Positions 52,831 to 60,839 of a DNA stretch of 64,000 nucleotides are shown in pieces. Where the stretch lies: NCBI RefSeq assembly GCF_002259405.1, contig NZ_NPFW01000022.1, positions 744,001-808,000 on the forward strand. Reading direction: 5' to 3'. Made by a program: the position numbers and the translations under genes. This stretch comes from Rhodococcus sp. 14-2483-1-2 (lineage in GTDB: Bacteria > Actinomycetota > Actinomycetes > Mycobacteriales > Mycobacteriaceae). Under the pieces are notes generated by a model. The model saw only the letters and a program-made list of their open reading frames with translations, was not told the origin of the DNA and did no database searches. Position 1 is the stretch's first letter; every line of letters begins with the position of its first letter.

Positions 52831-54996
52831 CTACAGCATGCAGGACACGCAGCCCTCCACCTCGGTGCCCTCGAGGGCCAACTGACGCAGACGGATGTAG
52901 TACAGCGTCTTGATGCCCTTGCGCCATGCGTAGATCTGCGCGCGGTTGATGTCGCGGGTGGTGGCGGTGTCCTTGAAGAACAGCGTCAACGACAGGCCCT
53001 GATCCACGTGTTGCGTTGCGGCAGCGTAGGTGTCGATGATCTTCTCGTACCCGATCTCGTACGCGTCCTGGTAGTAATCCAGGTTGTCGTTGTCGAGGTA
53101 CGGTGCCGGGTAGTAGACGCGGCCGATCTTGCCTTCCTTGCGAATCTCGATCTTCGACGCCACCGGGTGAATCGACGAGGTGGAGTTGTTGATGTACGAG
53201 ATGGAGCCGGTCGGCGGCACTGCCTGCAGGTTCTGGTTGTAGATTCCGTACTCCTGCACCGACGCCTTCAGCGCGGACCAGTCGGCCTGCGTCGGAATGG
53301 TGACATCGGAGTCGGCGAACAGCTTCGCGACCTTGGGCGTAGCGGGTTCCCAGACCTGATCGGTGTACTTGTCGAAGAACTCCCCCGACGCATACTTGGA
53401 ATCCGGGAAGCCCTTGAAGTACTGGCCGCGCGCCTTGGCCAGCTGGTTCGAGGCCTGAATGGCGTGGAACAACACCGTGTAGAAGTAGATGTTGGTGAAG
53501 TCGATTCCCTCGGTCGACCCGTAGTGAATGCGCTCGCGGGCGAGGTAACCGTGCAGGTTCATCTGACCCAGGCCGATGGCATGAGAATCGTTGTTGCCCT
53601 GCTCGATCGACGGCACGGAGAAGATGTGCGTCTGATCCGACACAGCGGTGAGGCCGCGAATGGCCACGGCGATGGTCTTACCGAAGTCGGGCGAGTCCAT
53701 CGTCTTCGCGATGTTCAGCGAACCGAGGTTGCACGAGATGTCCTTGCCGACATGGCTGTACGAGAGATCGTCGTTGAACGTCGACGGCGTCGAGACCTGG
53801 AGAATCTCCGAGCACAGGTTGGAGTGCGTGATCTTGCCCTTCACCGGGTTCGCACGATTGACGGTGTCCTCGTACATGATGTACGGGTAACCGGACTCGA
53901 ACTGCAACTCGGCGAGCGTCTGGAAGAACTCACGCGACTTGATCTTGGTCTTGCGAATCCGCTTGTCGTCGACCATCTCGTAGTACTTCTCGGAGACGTC
54001 GATATCTGCGAACGGGACGCCGTAGATGCGTTCGACGTCGTACGGCGAGAACAGGTACATGTCCTCGTTCTTCTTCGCCAGCTCGAACGTGATGTCCGGG
54101 ATGACGATTCCGAGCGAGAGCGTCTTGATGCGGATCTTCTCGTCCGCGTTCTCACGCTTGGTGTCGAGGAACTTGTAGACGTCGGGGTGATGCGCGTGCA
54201 AGTACACCGCGCCTGCGCCCTGACGTGCACCGAGCTGGTTGGCGTACGAGAACGAGTCCTCGAGCAGCTTCATGATCGGGATGACACCCGAGGACTGGTT
54301 CTCGATGCGCTTGATGGGCGCACCGGCCTCGCGAATGTTGCTCAACAGCAAGGCAACTCCGCCACCGCGCTTGGACAGCTGCAGAGCAGAGTTGATGGAG
54401 CGGCCGATGGACTCCATGTTGTCCTCGATACGCAGCAGGAAGCAGGACACGGGCTCGCCGCGCTGCTTCTTGCCGGAGTTGAGGAAGGTCGGTGTAGCGG
54501 GCTGGAAGCGGCCGGCGATGATTTCGTCGACCAGATCGGTGGCCAGAGCCTCGTCCCCGGCGGCCAGCGTCAGCGCCACCATGCACACCCGGTCCTCGAA
54601 ACGCTCGAGGTAACGCTTGCCGTCGAACGTCTTGAGCGTGTACGAGGTGTAGTACTTGAACGCCCCGAGGAACGTGGGGAACCGGAACTTCTTCGAGTAC
54701 GCGTGGTTGATCAGGAACTTGACGAACTCGCGGGAGTACTGATCCAGAACCTCGGGCTCGTAGTAGTTCTCCTCGACGAGGTAGTCCAACTTCTCGTCCA
54801 GATCGTGGAAGAACACGGTGTTCTGATTGACGTGCTGCAGGAAGTACTGATTGGCAGCCTCGCGATCCTTCTCGAACTGGATCTCACCGTTGGGACCGTA
54901 CAGATTGAGCATCGCGTTGAGCGCGTGGTAATCCATGTCGCCGTCGCCGCGGACGGTGGTGGGTACGGGTGCTGCGTCGGTGATGGTCGGTGCCAC
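52831..54996 (-). CDS. nrdE: Class Ib ribonucleotide reductase alpha subunit
   Basis: Reduces ribonucleoside diphosphates to deoxy forms. 721 residues from GTG 54996 with GTAGGAG ribosome-binding site. TPTFLNSGKKQRGEPVSCFLLRIEDNMESIGRSINSALQLSKRGGGVALLLSNIRE carries the first active-site Cys and substrate loop. NLCSEILQ holds another, and the C-terminal redox pair is EGCVSCML, which takes electrons from NrdH. Preceded by nrdI (36-nt gap) and nrdH. Confidence 0.97.
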   Translation of the reverse strand: MAPTITDAAPVPTTVRGDGDMDYHALNAMLNLYGPNGEIQFEKDREAANQYFLQHVNQNTVFFHDLDEKLDYLVEENYYEPEVLDQYSREFVKFLINHAYSKKFRFPTFLGAFKYYTSYTLKTFDGKRYLERFEDRVCMVALTLAAGDEALATDLVDEIIAGRFQPATPTFLNSGKKQRGEPVSCFLLRIEDNMESIGRSINSALQLSKRGGGVALLLSNIREAGAPIKRIENQSSGVIPIMKLLEDSFSYANQLGARQGAGAVYLHAHHPDVYKFLDTKRENADEKIRIKTLSLGIVIPDITFELAKKNEDMYLFSPYDVERIYGVPFADIDVSEKYYEMVDDKRIRKTKIKSREFFQTLAELQFESGYPYIMYEDTVNRANPVKGKITHSNLCSEILQVSTPSTFNDDLSYSHVGKDISCNLGSLNIAKTMDSPDFGKTIAVAIRGLTAVSDQTHIFSVPSIEQGNNDSHAIGLGQMNLHGYLARERIHYGSTEGIDFTNIYFYTVLFHAIQASNQLAKARGQYFKGFPDSKYASGEFFDKYTDQVWEPATPKVAKLFADSDVTIPTQADWSALKASVQEYGIYNQNLQAVPPTGSISYINNSTSSIHPVASKIEIRKEGKIGRVYYPAPYLDNDNLDYYQDAYEIGYEKIIDTYAAATQHVDQGLSLTLFFKDTATTRDINRAQIYAWRKGIKTLYYIRLRQLALEGTEVEGCVSCML

Positions 54997-55032
54997 GGCG
55001 ATGCTCCTACTGGGTATGTGGTGTGTGGTGCT

Positions 55033-55494
55033 CTAGTGCGTGTGGGCGGCGCGTCGGACTTCACGTTCCCAGAAGTCCTCCAGCCCCTCGCGGACCCGCA
55101 CTACGTCCTCGGGGGTGCCCATCAATTCGAATCGGTACAGATACGGAACTGCGCACTTCTGCGAAATGACATCTCCCGCAAAGCAGAACGAGTCACCGAA
55201 GTTCGTGTTTCCGGCAGCGATGACAGCTCGGATCAACGAGCGATTGTGCTCGTCGTTGAGAAACTTGATCACTCGCTTGGGGACGTAGTTGGTGTCGCGC
55301 CCGGAGTACGTGGTCCCTCCCCCGTACGTCGGCACGACGAGAACGTAGGGAGTGTCGACACGAAAGGTGCCGTCCGGATCACGCAGAGGGATTCGTGTCG
55401 CGGGAATGCCCAGCTTCGAGACGAAGCGATGAGTGTTCTCGGACGCGCTGGAGAAGTAGACCAGTGAGTGGGAGGACTGCGGTTGCGAACTCAC
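55033..55494 (-). CDS. nrdI: Flavodoxin-like NrdI
   Basis: Flavoprotein that helps build the dimanganese-tyrosyl radical cofactor of NrdF. 153 residues: LVYFSSASENTHRFVSKLG as FMN phosphate loop, LVVPTYGGGT, and AVIAAGNTNFGDSFCFAGDVIS. Located 24 nt downstream of nrdH. Confidence 0.96.
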   Translation of the reverse strand: MSSQPQSSHSLVYFSSASENTHRFVSKLGIPATRIPLRDPDGTFRVDTPYVLVVPTYGGGTTYSGRDTNYVPKRVIKFLNDEHNRSLIRAVIAAGNTNFGDSFCFAGDVISQKCAVPYLYRFELMGTPEDVVRVREGLEDFWEREVRRAAHTH

Positions 55495-55518
55495 CGCTCA
55501 CTCACTTTCTCGTTCTGT

Positions 55519-55752
55519 TCAAGCAGCGTTCGCTGCGAGGGTCTTGATACGGTCCGGACGGAAGCCGGACCAGTGATCGTCACCGGCGACGACAACCGGG
55601 GCCTGCAGGTAACCGAGGGCCATGACGTAGTCGCGCGCTTCGGGATCCTGCGAGATGTCGATGACCGAGTACTCGATACCCGCCTTGTCGAGGGCGCGGT
55701 AGGTGGCATTGCACTGAACGCAGGCGGGCTTGGTGTAAACGGTGATGCTCAT
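55519..55752 (-). CDS. nrdH: Glutaredoxin-like NrdH redoxin
   Basis: Electron donor for NrdEF. 77 residues from ATG 55752 (GGAAAGAGG ribosome-binding site): SITVYTKPACVQCNATYRALDKAGI with redox Cys11/Cys14, and the SGFRPDRI C-terminal signature. First gene of nrdHIE. The in-frame extension to 55827 is not homologous. Confidence 0.96.
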   Translation of the reverse strand: MSITVYTKPACVQCNATYRALDKAGIEYSVIDISQDPEARDYVMALGYLQAPVVVAGDDHWSGFRPDRIKTLAANAA

Positions 55753-55903
55753 GGTGTCCCTCTTTCCGTTGTCGCCATCGGGTGCACCGACGCGACCGAT
55801 GTGCTCTGCGTGTGGCACCGAGAACATCTCCCGCTCAGGGCGACTTCGACCTGCTCGAGCCCGTTGTGCACGTTCTTCGAGTTGTGGCCTCTCGGTCGGT
55901 CAA

Positions 55904-55951
55904 ACACTACACCTAGTGTCCGACATCTGCCTACAACACGAGATGTTGCGA
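55904..55951. promoter_or_regulatory. Pair of NrdR-like boxes upstream of nrdHIE
   Basis: ACACTACACCTAGTGT (55904-55919) matches 13 of 16 consensus positions. ACACGAGATGTTGCGA (55936-55951) matches 11. They are separated by 16 bp, the same geometry as the pair in front of nrdF, which supports common repression by NrdR (an ATP-cone repressor encoded elsewhere). Confidence 0.75.
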
Positions 55952-56104
55952 ACAACATGCTTGGTATTCGCTGGTCACGGCTTTATCGGGCCGGAAATAT
56001 CGAGCTGCATCGGCGTGTCGCACGTCACACCGACTATGTGTTGTCCATCACAACGGAACTCGGCCGGGACAGTGACGCGTGCCGACGCTCCCCCGGCACG
56101 ACGA

Positions 56105-56132
56105 AGGGCCCTCGAACTTCTCCGAGGGCCCT
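56105..56132 (-). terminator. Terminator after the L36 paralogue
   Basis: AGGGCCCTCG (56105-56114) and CGAGGGCCCT (56123-56132) form a 10-bp perfect stem with an 8-nt loop, 21 nt after the rpmJ2 stop. Confidence 0.75.
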
Positions 56133-56152
56133 CGTCGTCGATCACGCAGTCG

Positions 56153-56275
56153 TCAGCGCTGACGCGCCTTGAACCGCGGTTCCTTCTTGTTGATCACGAA
56201 CACCGTGCCACGGCGTCGTACCACCTGTGCACCGGGCTTGTTCTTGAGCGATTTCAACGAGTTTCTCACCTTCAT
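56153..56275 (-). CDS. rpmJ2: 50S ribosomal protein L36, zinc-independent (C-minus) paralogue
   Basis: 40 residues: MKVRNSLKSLKNKPGAQVVR, RRGTVFVINKKEPRFKARQR. It is a full-length type B L36 (YkgO-like) lacking the four zinc-ligand residues (no Cys at all). From family knowledge, such copies replace the zinc-binding L36 during zinc limitation. A Zur-like box lies 14-30 nt upstream of the ATG, and a terminator follows closely, so it is a monocistronic zinc-response gene. Confidence 0.93.
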   Translation of the reverse strand: MKVRNSLKSLKNKPGAQVVRRRGTVFVINKKEPRFKARQR

Positions 56276-56288
56276 GAAACCATCTTAC

Positions 56289-56305
56289 ATGAAAATGATT
56301 CTCAT
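56289..56305. promoter_or_regulatory. Zur-like operator in front of rpmJ2
   Basis: ATGAAAATGATTCTCAT is a 17-bp palindrome with one mismatch around a central G and closely resembles the TGAAAATNATTTTCA type bound by actinobacterial Zur. It overlaps the expected promoter of the C-minus L36 gene, whose family is a standard Zur target. Confidence 0.75.
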
Positions 56306-56318
56306 AACCGAGACAGGG

Positions 56319-56885
56319 TCACGCACTCACGAGTTCGTCGGCAGCCTTGACCAACTCGGCGACGACATGGCCGATCTCACCGGAGACCTCGGCGTTCTCG
56401 CGCGGGTGCGCCGAACCGAACTTGTCCATGGTGCCGCCGATGGAGAGCTGGACATCTTCGAGAACGGTTCCGCCTGCTATGCGCACGGCCTTGCTGGTGT
56501 CCTCGTGTGCCCACTTGGCTCCGTTGCCGCTGGGCGACGCGCTGATGACGACGACCGGCTTGCCCACCATGGCACCTGCACCGTACGGACGGGAGAGCCA
56601 GTCGATGGCGTTCTTCAGCACGGCCGGAATGGTGCCGTTGTATTCGGGCGTGACCAGCAACAACGCCGAGGCCTTTTCGGCAGCGGCCCGCAGCGCGAGT
56701 GCGCCCTCGGGCACCGATCCCTCGACGTCGATGTCCTCGTTGTAGAAGGGGACATCTCCGAGTCCGTCGTAGACCACTACCTCGGCACCGGCGGGTGCCA
56801 CGGTGACAGCGGTCTCGGCGATTCGCCTGTTCACCGACTCGGCGCGCAGGCTTCCGACGAGAACGAGTACATGAGCGTCTGACAT
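56319..56885 (-). CDS. NAD(P)H-dependent FMN reductase (flavodoxin-like)
   Basis: 188 residues from ATG 56885 with a GAAGGAATAA ribosome-binding site: HVLVLVGSLRAESVNRRIAETA, LLLVTPEYNGTIPAVLKNAIDWLSRPYG (family signature), VVVISASPSGNGA. Probably reduces FMN, quinones or similar acceptors. Divergent from a TetR regulator with a shared operator. Alternatives are azoreductase- or chromate-reductase-like activities. Confidence 0.88.
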   Translation of the reverse strand: MSDAHVLVLVGSLRAESVNRRIAETAVTVAPAGAEVVVYDGLGDVPFYNEDIDVEGSVPEGALALRAAAEKASALLLVTPEYNGTIPAVLKNAIDWLSRPYGAGAMVGKPVVVISASPSGNGAKWAHEDTSKAVRIAGGTVLEDVQLSIGGTMDKFGSAHPRENAEVSGEIGHVVAELVKAADELVSA

Positions 56886-56942
56886 GAGGTTATTCCTTCG
56901 CAAGTTCGGATGACGTGATCGTCGTGTCAATTCCTACCATCC

Positions 56943-56962
56943 AAACGGACCGTGGTCCATTT
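56943..56962. promoter_or_regulatory. Candidate TetR operator
   Basis: AAACGGACCGTGGTCCATTT is a 20-bp near-perfect inverted repeat (GGACC-GT-GGTCC core, flanks differing at one pair). It lies in the 104-bp divergent gap between the FMN reductase and TetR genes. A TTGACA-like -35 for the reductase lies next to it (56925-56930, minus strand). Confidence 0.6.
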
Positions 56963-56989
56963 ATGTTCCCGGCAAGGTAGGCTTCGGCT

Positions 56990-57589
56990 GTGACCGGCCC
57001 GATGCTGCCCATAGCGGGCGAGGAATCCGAACGGTGCGACGCAGCGCGCAACCGTCGGCTGCTCCTCGACGCCGCAACGGATCTGGTGGCGACCGTCGGA
57101 GCCGACGCCATCACCATGGACGCAGTGGCCAGCAAGGCCGGAGTGGGCAAGGGCACAGTATTCCGTCGCTTCGGGAACCGGGCCGGGCTGATGCGCGCGT
57201 TGCTCGACCACACCGAGAAGAAGCTGCAGCACTCGTTCATGTTCGGCGACCCGCCGCTCGGCCCGGGAGCCGACCCGATCGATCGCCTCGTCGCTTTCGG
57301 CCGAGCTCGACTGGAGTTCGTCAACGTCCAGGGGGAAGTGCTGCGCGCCGCGGAGAGCGCTGACGACGCGCGATATTCCGCCCCGGCGCACATGGTCAAC
57401 TTCACCCACGTCCTGTCGCTGCTCCGCGCAGCCGAGGTGGACGGGGATCTCGAATTGCTCGCGTACTGGCTGCTCACACCACTCGAGGCCACCCTGGTAC
57501 TCCACCAGTACCGAGATCTGGGGATGCCGATGGATCGCCTGGCCGACGGCTGGGAAGACCTAGTACGCCGGGCAACTCGAGTCCGATAG
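56990..57589 (+). CDS. TetR-family transcriptional regulator
   Basis: 199 residues from GTG 56990. N-terminal helix-turn-helix: RRLLLDAATDLVATVGADAITMDAVASKAGVGKGTVFRRFGNRAGLMRALLDHTEKKL. A C-terminal ligand-binding domain follows. Placed divergently from the FMN reductase, it probably represses both genes through the GGACC-GGTCC site; inducer unknown. Confidence 0.92.
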   Translation: MTGPMLPIAGEESERCDAARNRRLLLDAATDLVATVGADAITMDAVASKAGVGKGTVFRRFGNRAGLMRALLDHTEKKLQHSFMFGDPPLGPGADPIDRLVAFGRARLEFVNVQGEVLRAAESADDARYSAPAHMVNFTHVLSLLRAAEVDGDLELLAYWLLTPLEATLVLHQYRDLGMPMDRLADGWEDLVRRATRVR

Positions 57590-57624
57590 CCATCGGGGCA
57601 ACTCGCCTTCGGCAGATCCGTCGC

Positions 57625-58449
57625 TCACAGCCCGACGACGGCCGCGGCCGCCGCGTGCAGCGCGGTGCCGTACGCGCGGCCGTGCCCGGCCGCGTGAACG
57701 GCGAGCGGATGCAGCTGATGCAGAGCCGTGCGCTCGCGCCACCCGGATCGCAACGGCTGCACCGCCTCGTAGCCGTCGACGACGACGTCGAGGTGGGGGC
57801 AACCGAACAGTGCGAGCATCGCCAGATCGGTCTCGCGGTGCCCACCGTGCGCTGCCGGGTCGATCAGCACCACTCCCGCGTCGGTCCAGAACACGTTGCC
57901 GTTCCAGAGGTCGCCGTGAATACGGCTCGGCGGCTCCGCGTCGTCGAAGTCGCCGTCCGCGATGCGTCCGCACGCCGATTCGACGATCGCCGCCTCGCCC
58001 TGTGTCACGGTGCCGGCGTCGACCGCGATTCGGAGAAACGGCACCACTCGTTCGGCCGCGTAGAAGGCACCCCAGGTTCGGTGCACCGTACTGCTCATGG
58101 GCCGGGATCCGATGAACAGCTGACCCGAGAAAGCGACGCCGTCGGAGCCGACCGGCGGCGCACCGAACCCACCGGCTCCGGCAGAGTGCGTCGATGCCAG
58201 TGCGCGCCCGAATCGTTCGGCTGCGGCGAGCGTGGGACGGGCCGCGGCCAGCCGCTCGAGTTCGATGTACGTCCGGTCGTGCCCGATCACTTCGACGACC
58301 GGGGCCGCCGCCTCGCCGAGCCACCGAAGCCCGGCGGCCTCGGCGGCGTAGAAGTCGGGGTGGGCCTGGGGGTTTCGCTTGACGAAGGTATCGGAGGATC
58401 CACTCACGACCACCGACACTACGCACGGCGCGAGATCGAATCCCGGCAC
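57625..58449 (-). CDS. Fructosamine/ketosamine-3-kinase-like protein
   Basis: 274 residues of the fructosamine kinase/APH fold: GSSDTFVKRNPQAHPDFYAAEAAGLRWL, IELERL, catalytic loop RIHGDLWNGNVFW, and VVLIDPAAHGGHRETDLAMLALFGCPH. Family members phosphorylate ketosamines to repair glycated proteins. The ATG at 58449 is the longest option; GTG starts nearer VVVSGSSDTF are equally likely. Divergent from nadE with a very short gap. Confidence 0.88.
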   Translation of the reverse strand: MPGFDLAPCVVSVVVSGSSDTFVKRNPQAHPDFYAAEAAGLRWLGEAAAPVVEVIGHDRTYIELERLAAARPTLAAAERFGRALASTHSAGAGGFGAPPVGSDGVAFSGQLFIGSRPMSSTVHRTWGAFYAAERVVPFLRIAVDAGTVTQGEAAIVESACGRIADGDFDDAEPPSRIHGDLWNGNVFWTDAGVVLIDPAAHGGHRETDLAMLALFGCPHLDVVVDGYEAVQPLRSGWRERTALHQLHPLAVHAAGHGRAYGTALHAAAAAVVGL

Positions 58450-58468
58450 TCGTCATTAGGATGGCGTG

Positions 58469-59314
58469 ATGGGACACATCAACTCGGAATTGCGCTCGGG
58501 GATCATGCGTGAGCTGGCCGTGCAGTCGACCATCGACCCGATCACGGAGGTCCGCAGACGAGTGGACTTTCTCAAGGACTACCTGGCGTCGACTCCGGCC
58601 TCGGGATTCGTACTCGGAATCAGTGGCGGTCAGGACAGCACGCTCACCGGCAAACTCGCCCAACAGGCAGCAACGGAGCTCCGAGCCGACGGACACGAGG
58701 CCGAGTTCGTCGCCGTTCGCCTCCCCTACGGTGTGCAGGCCGACGAGGACGACGCATCGATCGCGTTGAAATTCATCGATCCCGACCGCACGGTGACGGT
58801 GAACATCAAGGACGCTGCCGACGCCGCAGCGGCCGCGACCGCGGACGCGCTGGGAAGTGCCGAAATCCGAGACTTCGTCCGCGGCAACATCAAGGCCCGC
58901 CAGCGCATGGTGGCCCAGTACGCACTCGCCGGCGAACTCGGCTACGTCGTGGTGGGCACCGATCACGCCGCCGAGGCGATCACCGGTTTCTTCACCAAGT
59001 TCGGTGACGGCGGCGTCGATCTGACTCCGCTGACCGGCTTGAGCAAGCGTCAAGGTGCGGCGCTGCTGCGCGAACTGGGAGCACCCGAGAGCACCTGGCG
59101 CAAAGTTCCCACCGCAGATCTCGAGGACGATCGTCCGGCGCTACCCGACGAGGAAGCGCTCGGTGTCACGTACGAACAGATCGACGACTACCTGGAGGGC
59201 AAGGACGTCACCGACGAGGTCGCCGACAAGCTGGAGAAGATGTTCCTCGCAACTCGTCACAAGCGCACGGTGCCCGTGACGCCGTTCGACGATTGGTGGA
59301 AGAGAAGCAGCTGA
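58469..59314 (+). CDS. nadE: Ammonia-dependent NAD synthetase
   Basis: Amidates nicotinate adenine dinucleotide to NAD. 281 residues, lacking the glutaminase domain of the long mycobacterial enzyme, so ammonia should be the donor. PP-loop ISGGQDSTLTGKLAQQA (51-67), GTDHAAEAITGFFTKFGDGGVDLTPLTGLSKRQG, and the HKRTVPVTPFDDWW C-terminus. ATG 58469 is directly preceded by an in-frame GTG (58466). Confidence 0.94.
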   Translation: MGHINSELRSGIMRELAVQSTIDPITEVRRRVDFLKDYLASTPASGFVLGISGGQDSTLTGKLAQQAATELRADGHEAEFVAVRLPYGVQADEDDASIALKFIDPDRTVTVNIKDAADAAAAATADALGSAEIRDFVRGNIKARQRMVAQYALAGELGYVVVGTDHAAEAITGFFTKFGDGGVDLTPLTGLSKRQGAALLRELGAPESTWRKVPTADLEDDRPALPDEEALGVTYEQIDDYLEGKDVTDEVADKLEKMFLATRHKRTVPVTPFDDWWKRSS

Positions 59315-59356
59315 ATCGGGCAGCCACAGGTCGGTGGCGCGGCGAACCGGGTGTGC

Positions 59357-59611
59357 TCAGCCGCCGGCGAAGGGCGGCAGTACGTCGACCCTGCCGCCGA
59401 TCGTGCGCCCGAGATCGCGGGTGAGATCATCTCCCACCAGGTAGGCCGAGACCCGAAGAATCGGCTCCATCGGCGCGCCGTGCCGAGACAGGATCAGCTC
59501 TCGCAGATCGGCGAGGGTGGCACCGACCGGCACGGTGAGGTACTCGGACTCGCAGTGCGACGCGTCGACCGCTGCAGCGAAGTACCGCACCTCCACCCGG
59601 GTGTCAGCCAC
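59357..59611 (-). CDS. moaD: Molybdopterin synthase small subunit MoaD
   Basis: 84 residues from GTG 59611: VEVRYFAAAVDASHCESEYLTVPVGATLADLREL, ending in PPFAGG with the Gly-Gly that becomes the thiocarboxylate sulfur carrier. It overlaps the moaA stop by 8 nt. Its partner MoaE lies about 3.4 kb away on the other strand. Confidence 0.93.
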   Translation of the reverse strand: MADTRVEVRYFAAAVDASHCESEYLTVPVGATLADLRELILSRHGAPMEPILRVSAYLVGDDLTRDLGRTIGGRVDVLPPFAGG

Positions 59612-60692
59612 CGATGGCTCCCATGCTGCGGGTGGGAGGTACGAAGCCGTCGGCGTCGATGCCGTGCCCCGCCCACTTGTTCCACATCGCCCCGCGCCAC
59701 ACCGCTGCCAGTTCGTCGTCGGTGGCACCGCCGCGCAGAGCTGCCCGAAGATCGGTCTCGTCGTCGCTGAACAGACAGGACCGAATCGTTCCTTCTGCAG
59801 TGATCCTGGTGCGGTCGCAATCACCGCAGAACGAGCGCGTCACCGACGCGATGATGCCGACGGTCGCATCGGTACCGTCGACGCTCCATTCCTCGGCCGG
59901 TGCCGACGGATCGGCGCGCCCCACCTCACGTAGGTCGAACTCGGTGGACAGCTCGTCGAGCAAGGTCTGGGCGTCGATCATGTTGGCCCGAGCCCACTCG
60001 TGGTCGGCATCGAGCGGCATCTGCTCGATGAAGCGCAGTGCCACCCCTTCGTCGAGACACCAGCGCAGTAGATCGACTGCACCGGACAGCGTGTCGCGCA
60101 TCAGAACTGCGTTGATCTTCACCGGACCGATGCCCGCTCGCTTCGCCGCTCGGATGCCGGCCAGTACCGACGGCAATCGGTCGCGTCTGGTCAGCCGCGC
60201 GAAATCTTCGCGGTCGACCGAATCCAGGGACACGTTGACCCGGGTCAAACCGGCATCGGCCAGTGCCCCGGCGCGGTGCTCCAGACCCACTGCGTTGGTG
60301 GTCATCGACAGCGGTACACCTGCCGCAGCATCGGAGCACAGCCTCAAGATCTCGTCGAGGTCGCGGCGCATCAGCGGCTCGCCTCCGGTGAAGCGCACGT
60401 CCCGAATACCCAGCAGCCGCACGGACACCGACACCACTCGCGCGATCTCGGTCGGCGTGAGCAGGTTCGACGCAGGAATGGCCGGAAGCCCCTCCTCCGG
60501 CATGCAGTAGGTGCACCGCAAGGAGCATTTCTCGGTGATGGAGATACGCAGGTCGCGCGCGACTCGGCCGAATCGATCGATCAGATGCGGCACGTCCGGC
60601 CGGTCGGACACCGAGCCGACACTGCCTGCCGTCGAACCCGTGGTGGTGCCGAACCCGGGAATGCCCAGCGAGGTGACACTGTCCACCGTCAC
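59604..60692 (-). CDS. moaA: GTP 3',8-cyclase
   Basis: Radical-SAM enzyme that starts molybdenum cofactor synthesis. 362 residues: first cluster Cys56/60/63 (EKCSLRCTYC), FTGGEPLMRRDL, LSMTTNAVGL, second cluster CGDCDRTRITAEGTIRSC, and the essential C-terminal Gly-Gly. Divergent from moeA across 147 bp, which includes a CATAAT -10-like element for the moaA side. Confidence 0.96.
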   Translation of the reverse strand: MTVDSVTSLGIPGFGTTTGSTAGSVGSVSDRPDVPHLIDRFGRVARDLRISITEKCSLRCTYCMPEEGLPAIPASNLLTPTEIARVVSVSVRLLGIRDVRFTGGEPLMRRDLDEILRLCSDAAAGVPLSMTTNAVGLEHRAGALADAGLTRVNVSLDSVDREDFARLTRRDRLPSVLAGIRAAKRAGIGPVKINAVLMRDTLSGAVDLLRWCLDEGVALRFIEQMPLDADHEWARANMIDAQTLLDELSTEFDLREVGRADPSAPAEEWSVDGTDATVGIIASVTRSFCGDCDRTRITAEGTIRSCLFSDDETDLRAALRGGATDDELAAVWRGAMWNKWAGHGIDADGFVPPTRSMGAIGG

Positions 60693-60839
60693 CTCGTACC
60701 TCGTCTCCGTCGGAAATCACGTCTGTCGTTCGTGTGTCTACCCATTATGCCGCAGCCCACACCGAGTGGACGGATCGGCGTGCTTAGGATTGGCACCCAT
60801 GACGGTTGAGCACACGCACGCGATCACTGGATTCGCACA

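Larger units (their letters stand above)
55753..56152. other. 400-bp regulatory gap upstream of nrdHIE
   Basis: No coding frame is convincing in this stretch. It holds the nrdHIE leader of about 150 nt, a pair of NrdR-like boxes at 55904-55951, and the hairpin at 56105-56132 that ends the L36 transcript. The leader includes the -10-like TAGTGT embedded in the proximal box on the minus strand. Confidence 0.6.

Noticed and set aside
52726..55467. Long plus-strand open frame (over 900 codons) opposite nrdE and nrdI
   Set aside because: Mirror image of strongly conserved ribonucleotide reductase genes; no domain or ribosome-binding site.
56027..56041. Third NrdR-like element ACACCGACTATGTGT
   Set aside because: It is 15 instead of 16 bp and stands about 90 bp from the paired boxes, so phasing does not fit.
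60693..60839. Molybdenum-cofactor riboswitch in the moaA/moeA gap
   Set aside because: The gap is short and I could not find a paired-helix arrangement resembling that motif; a covariance search would be needed to overturn this.
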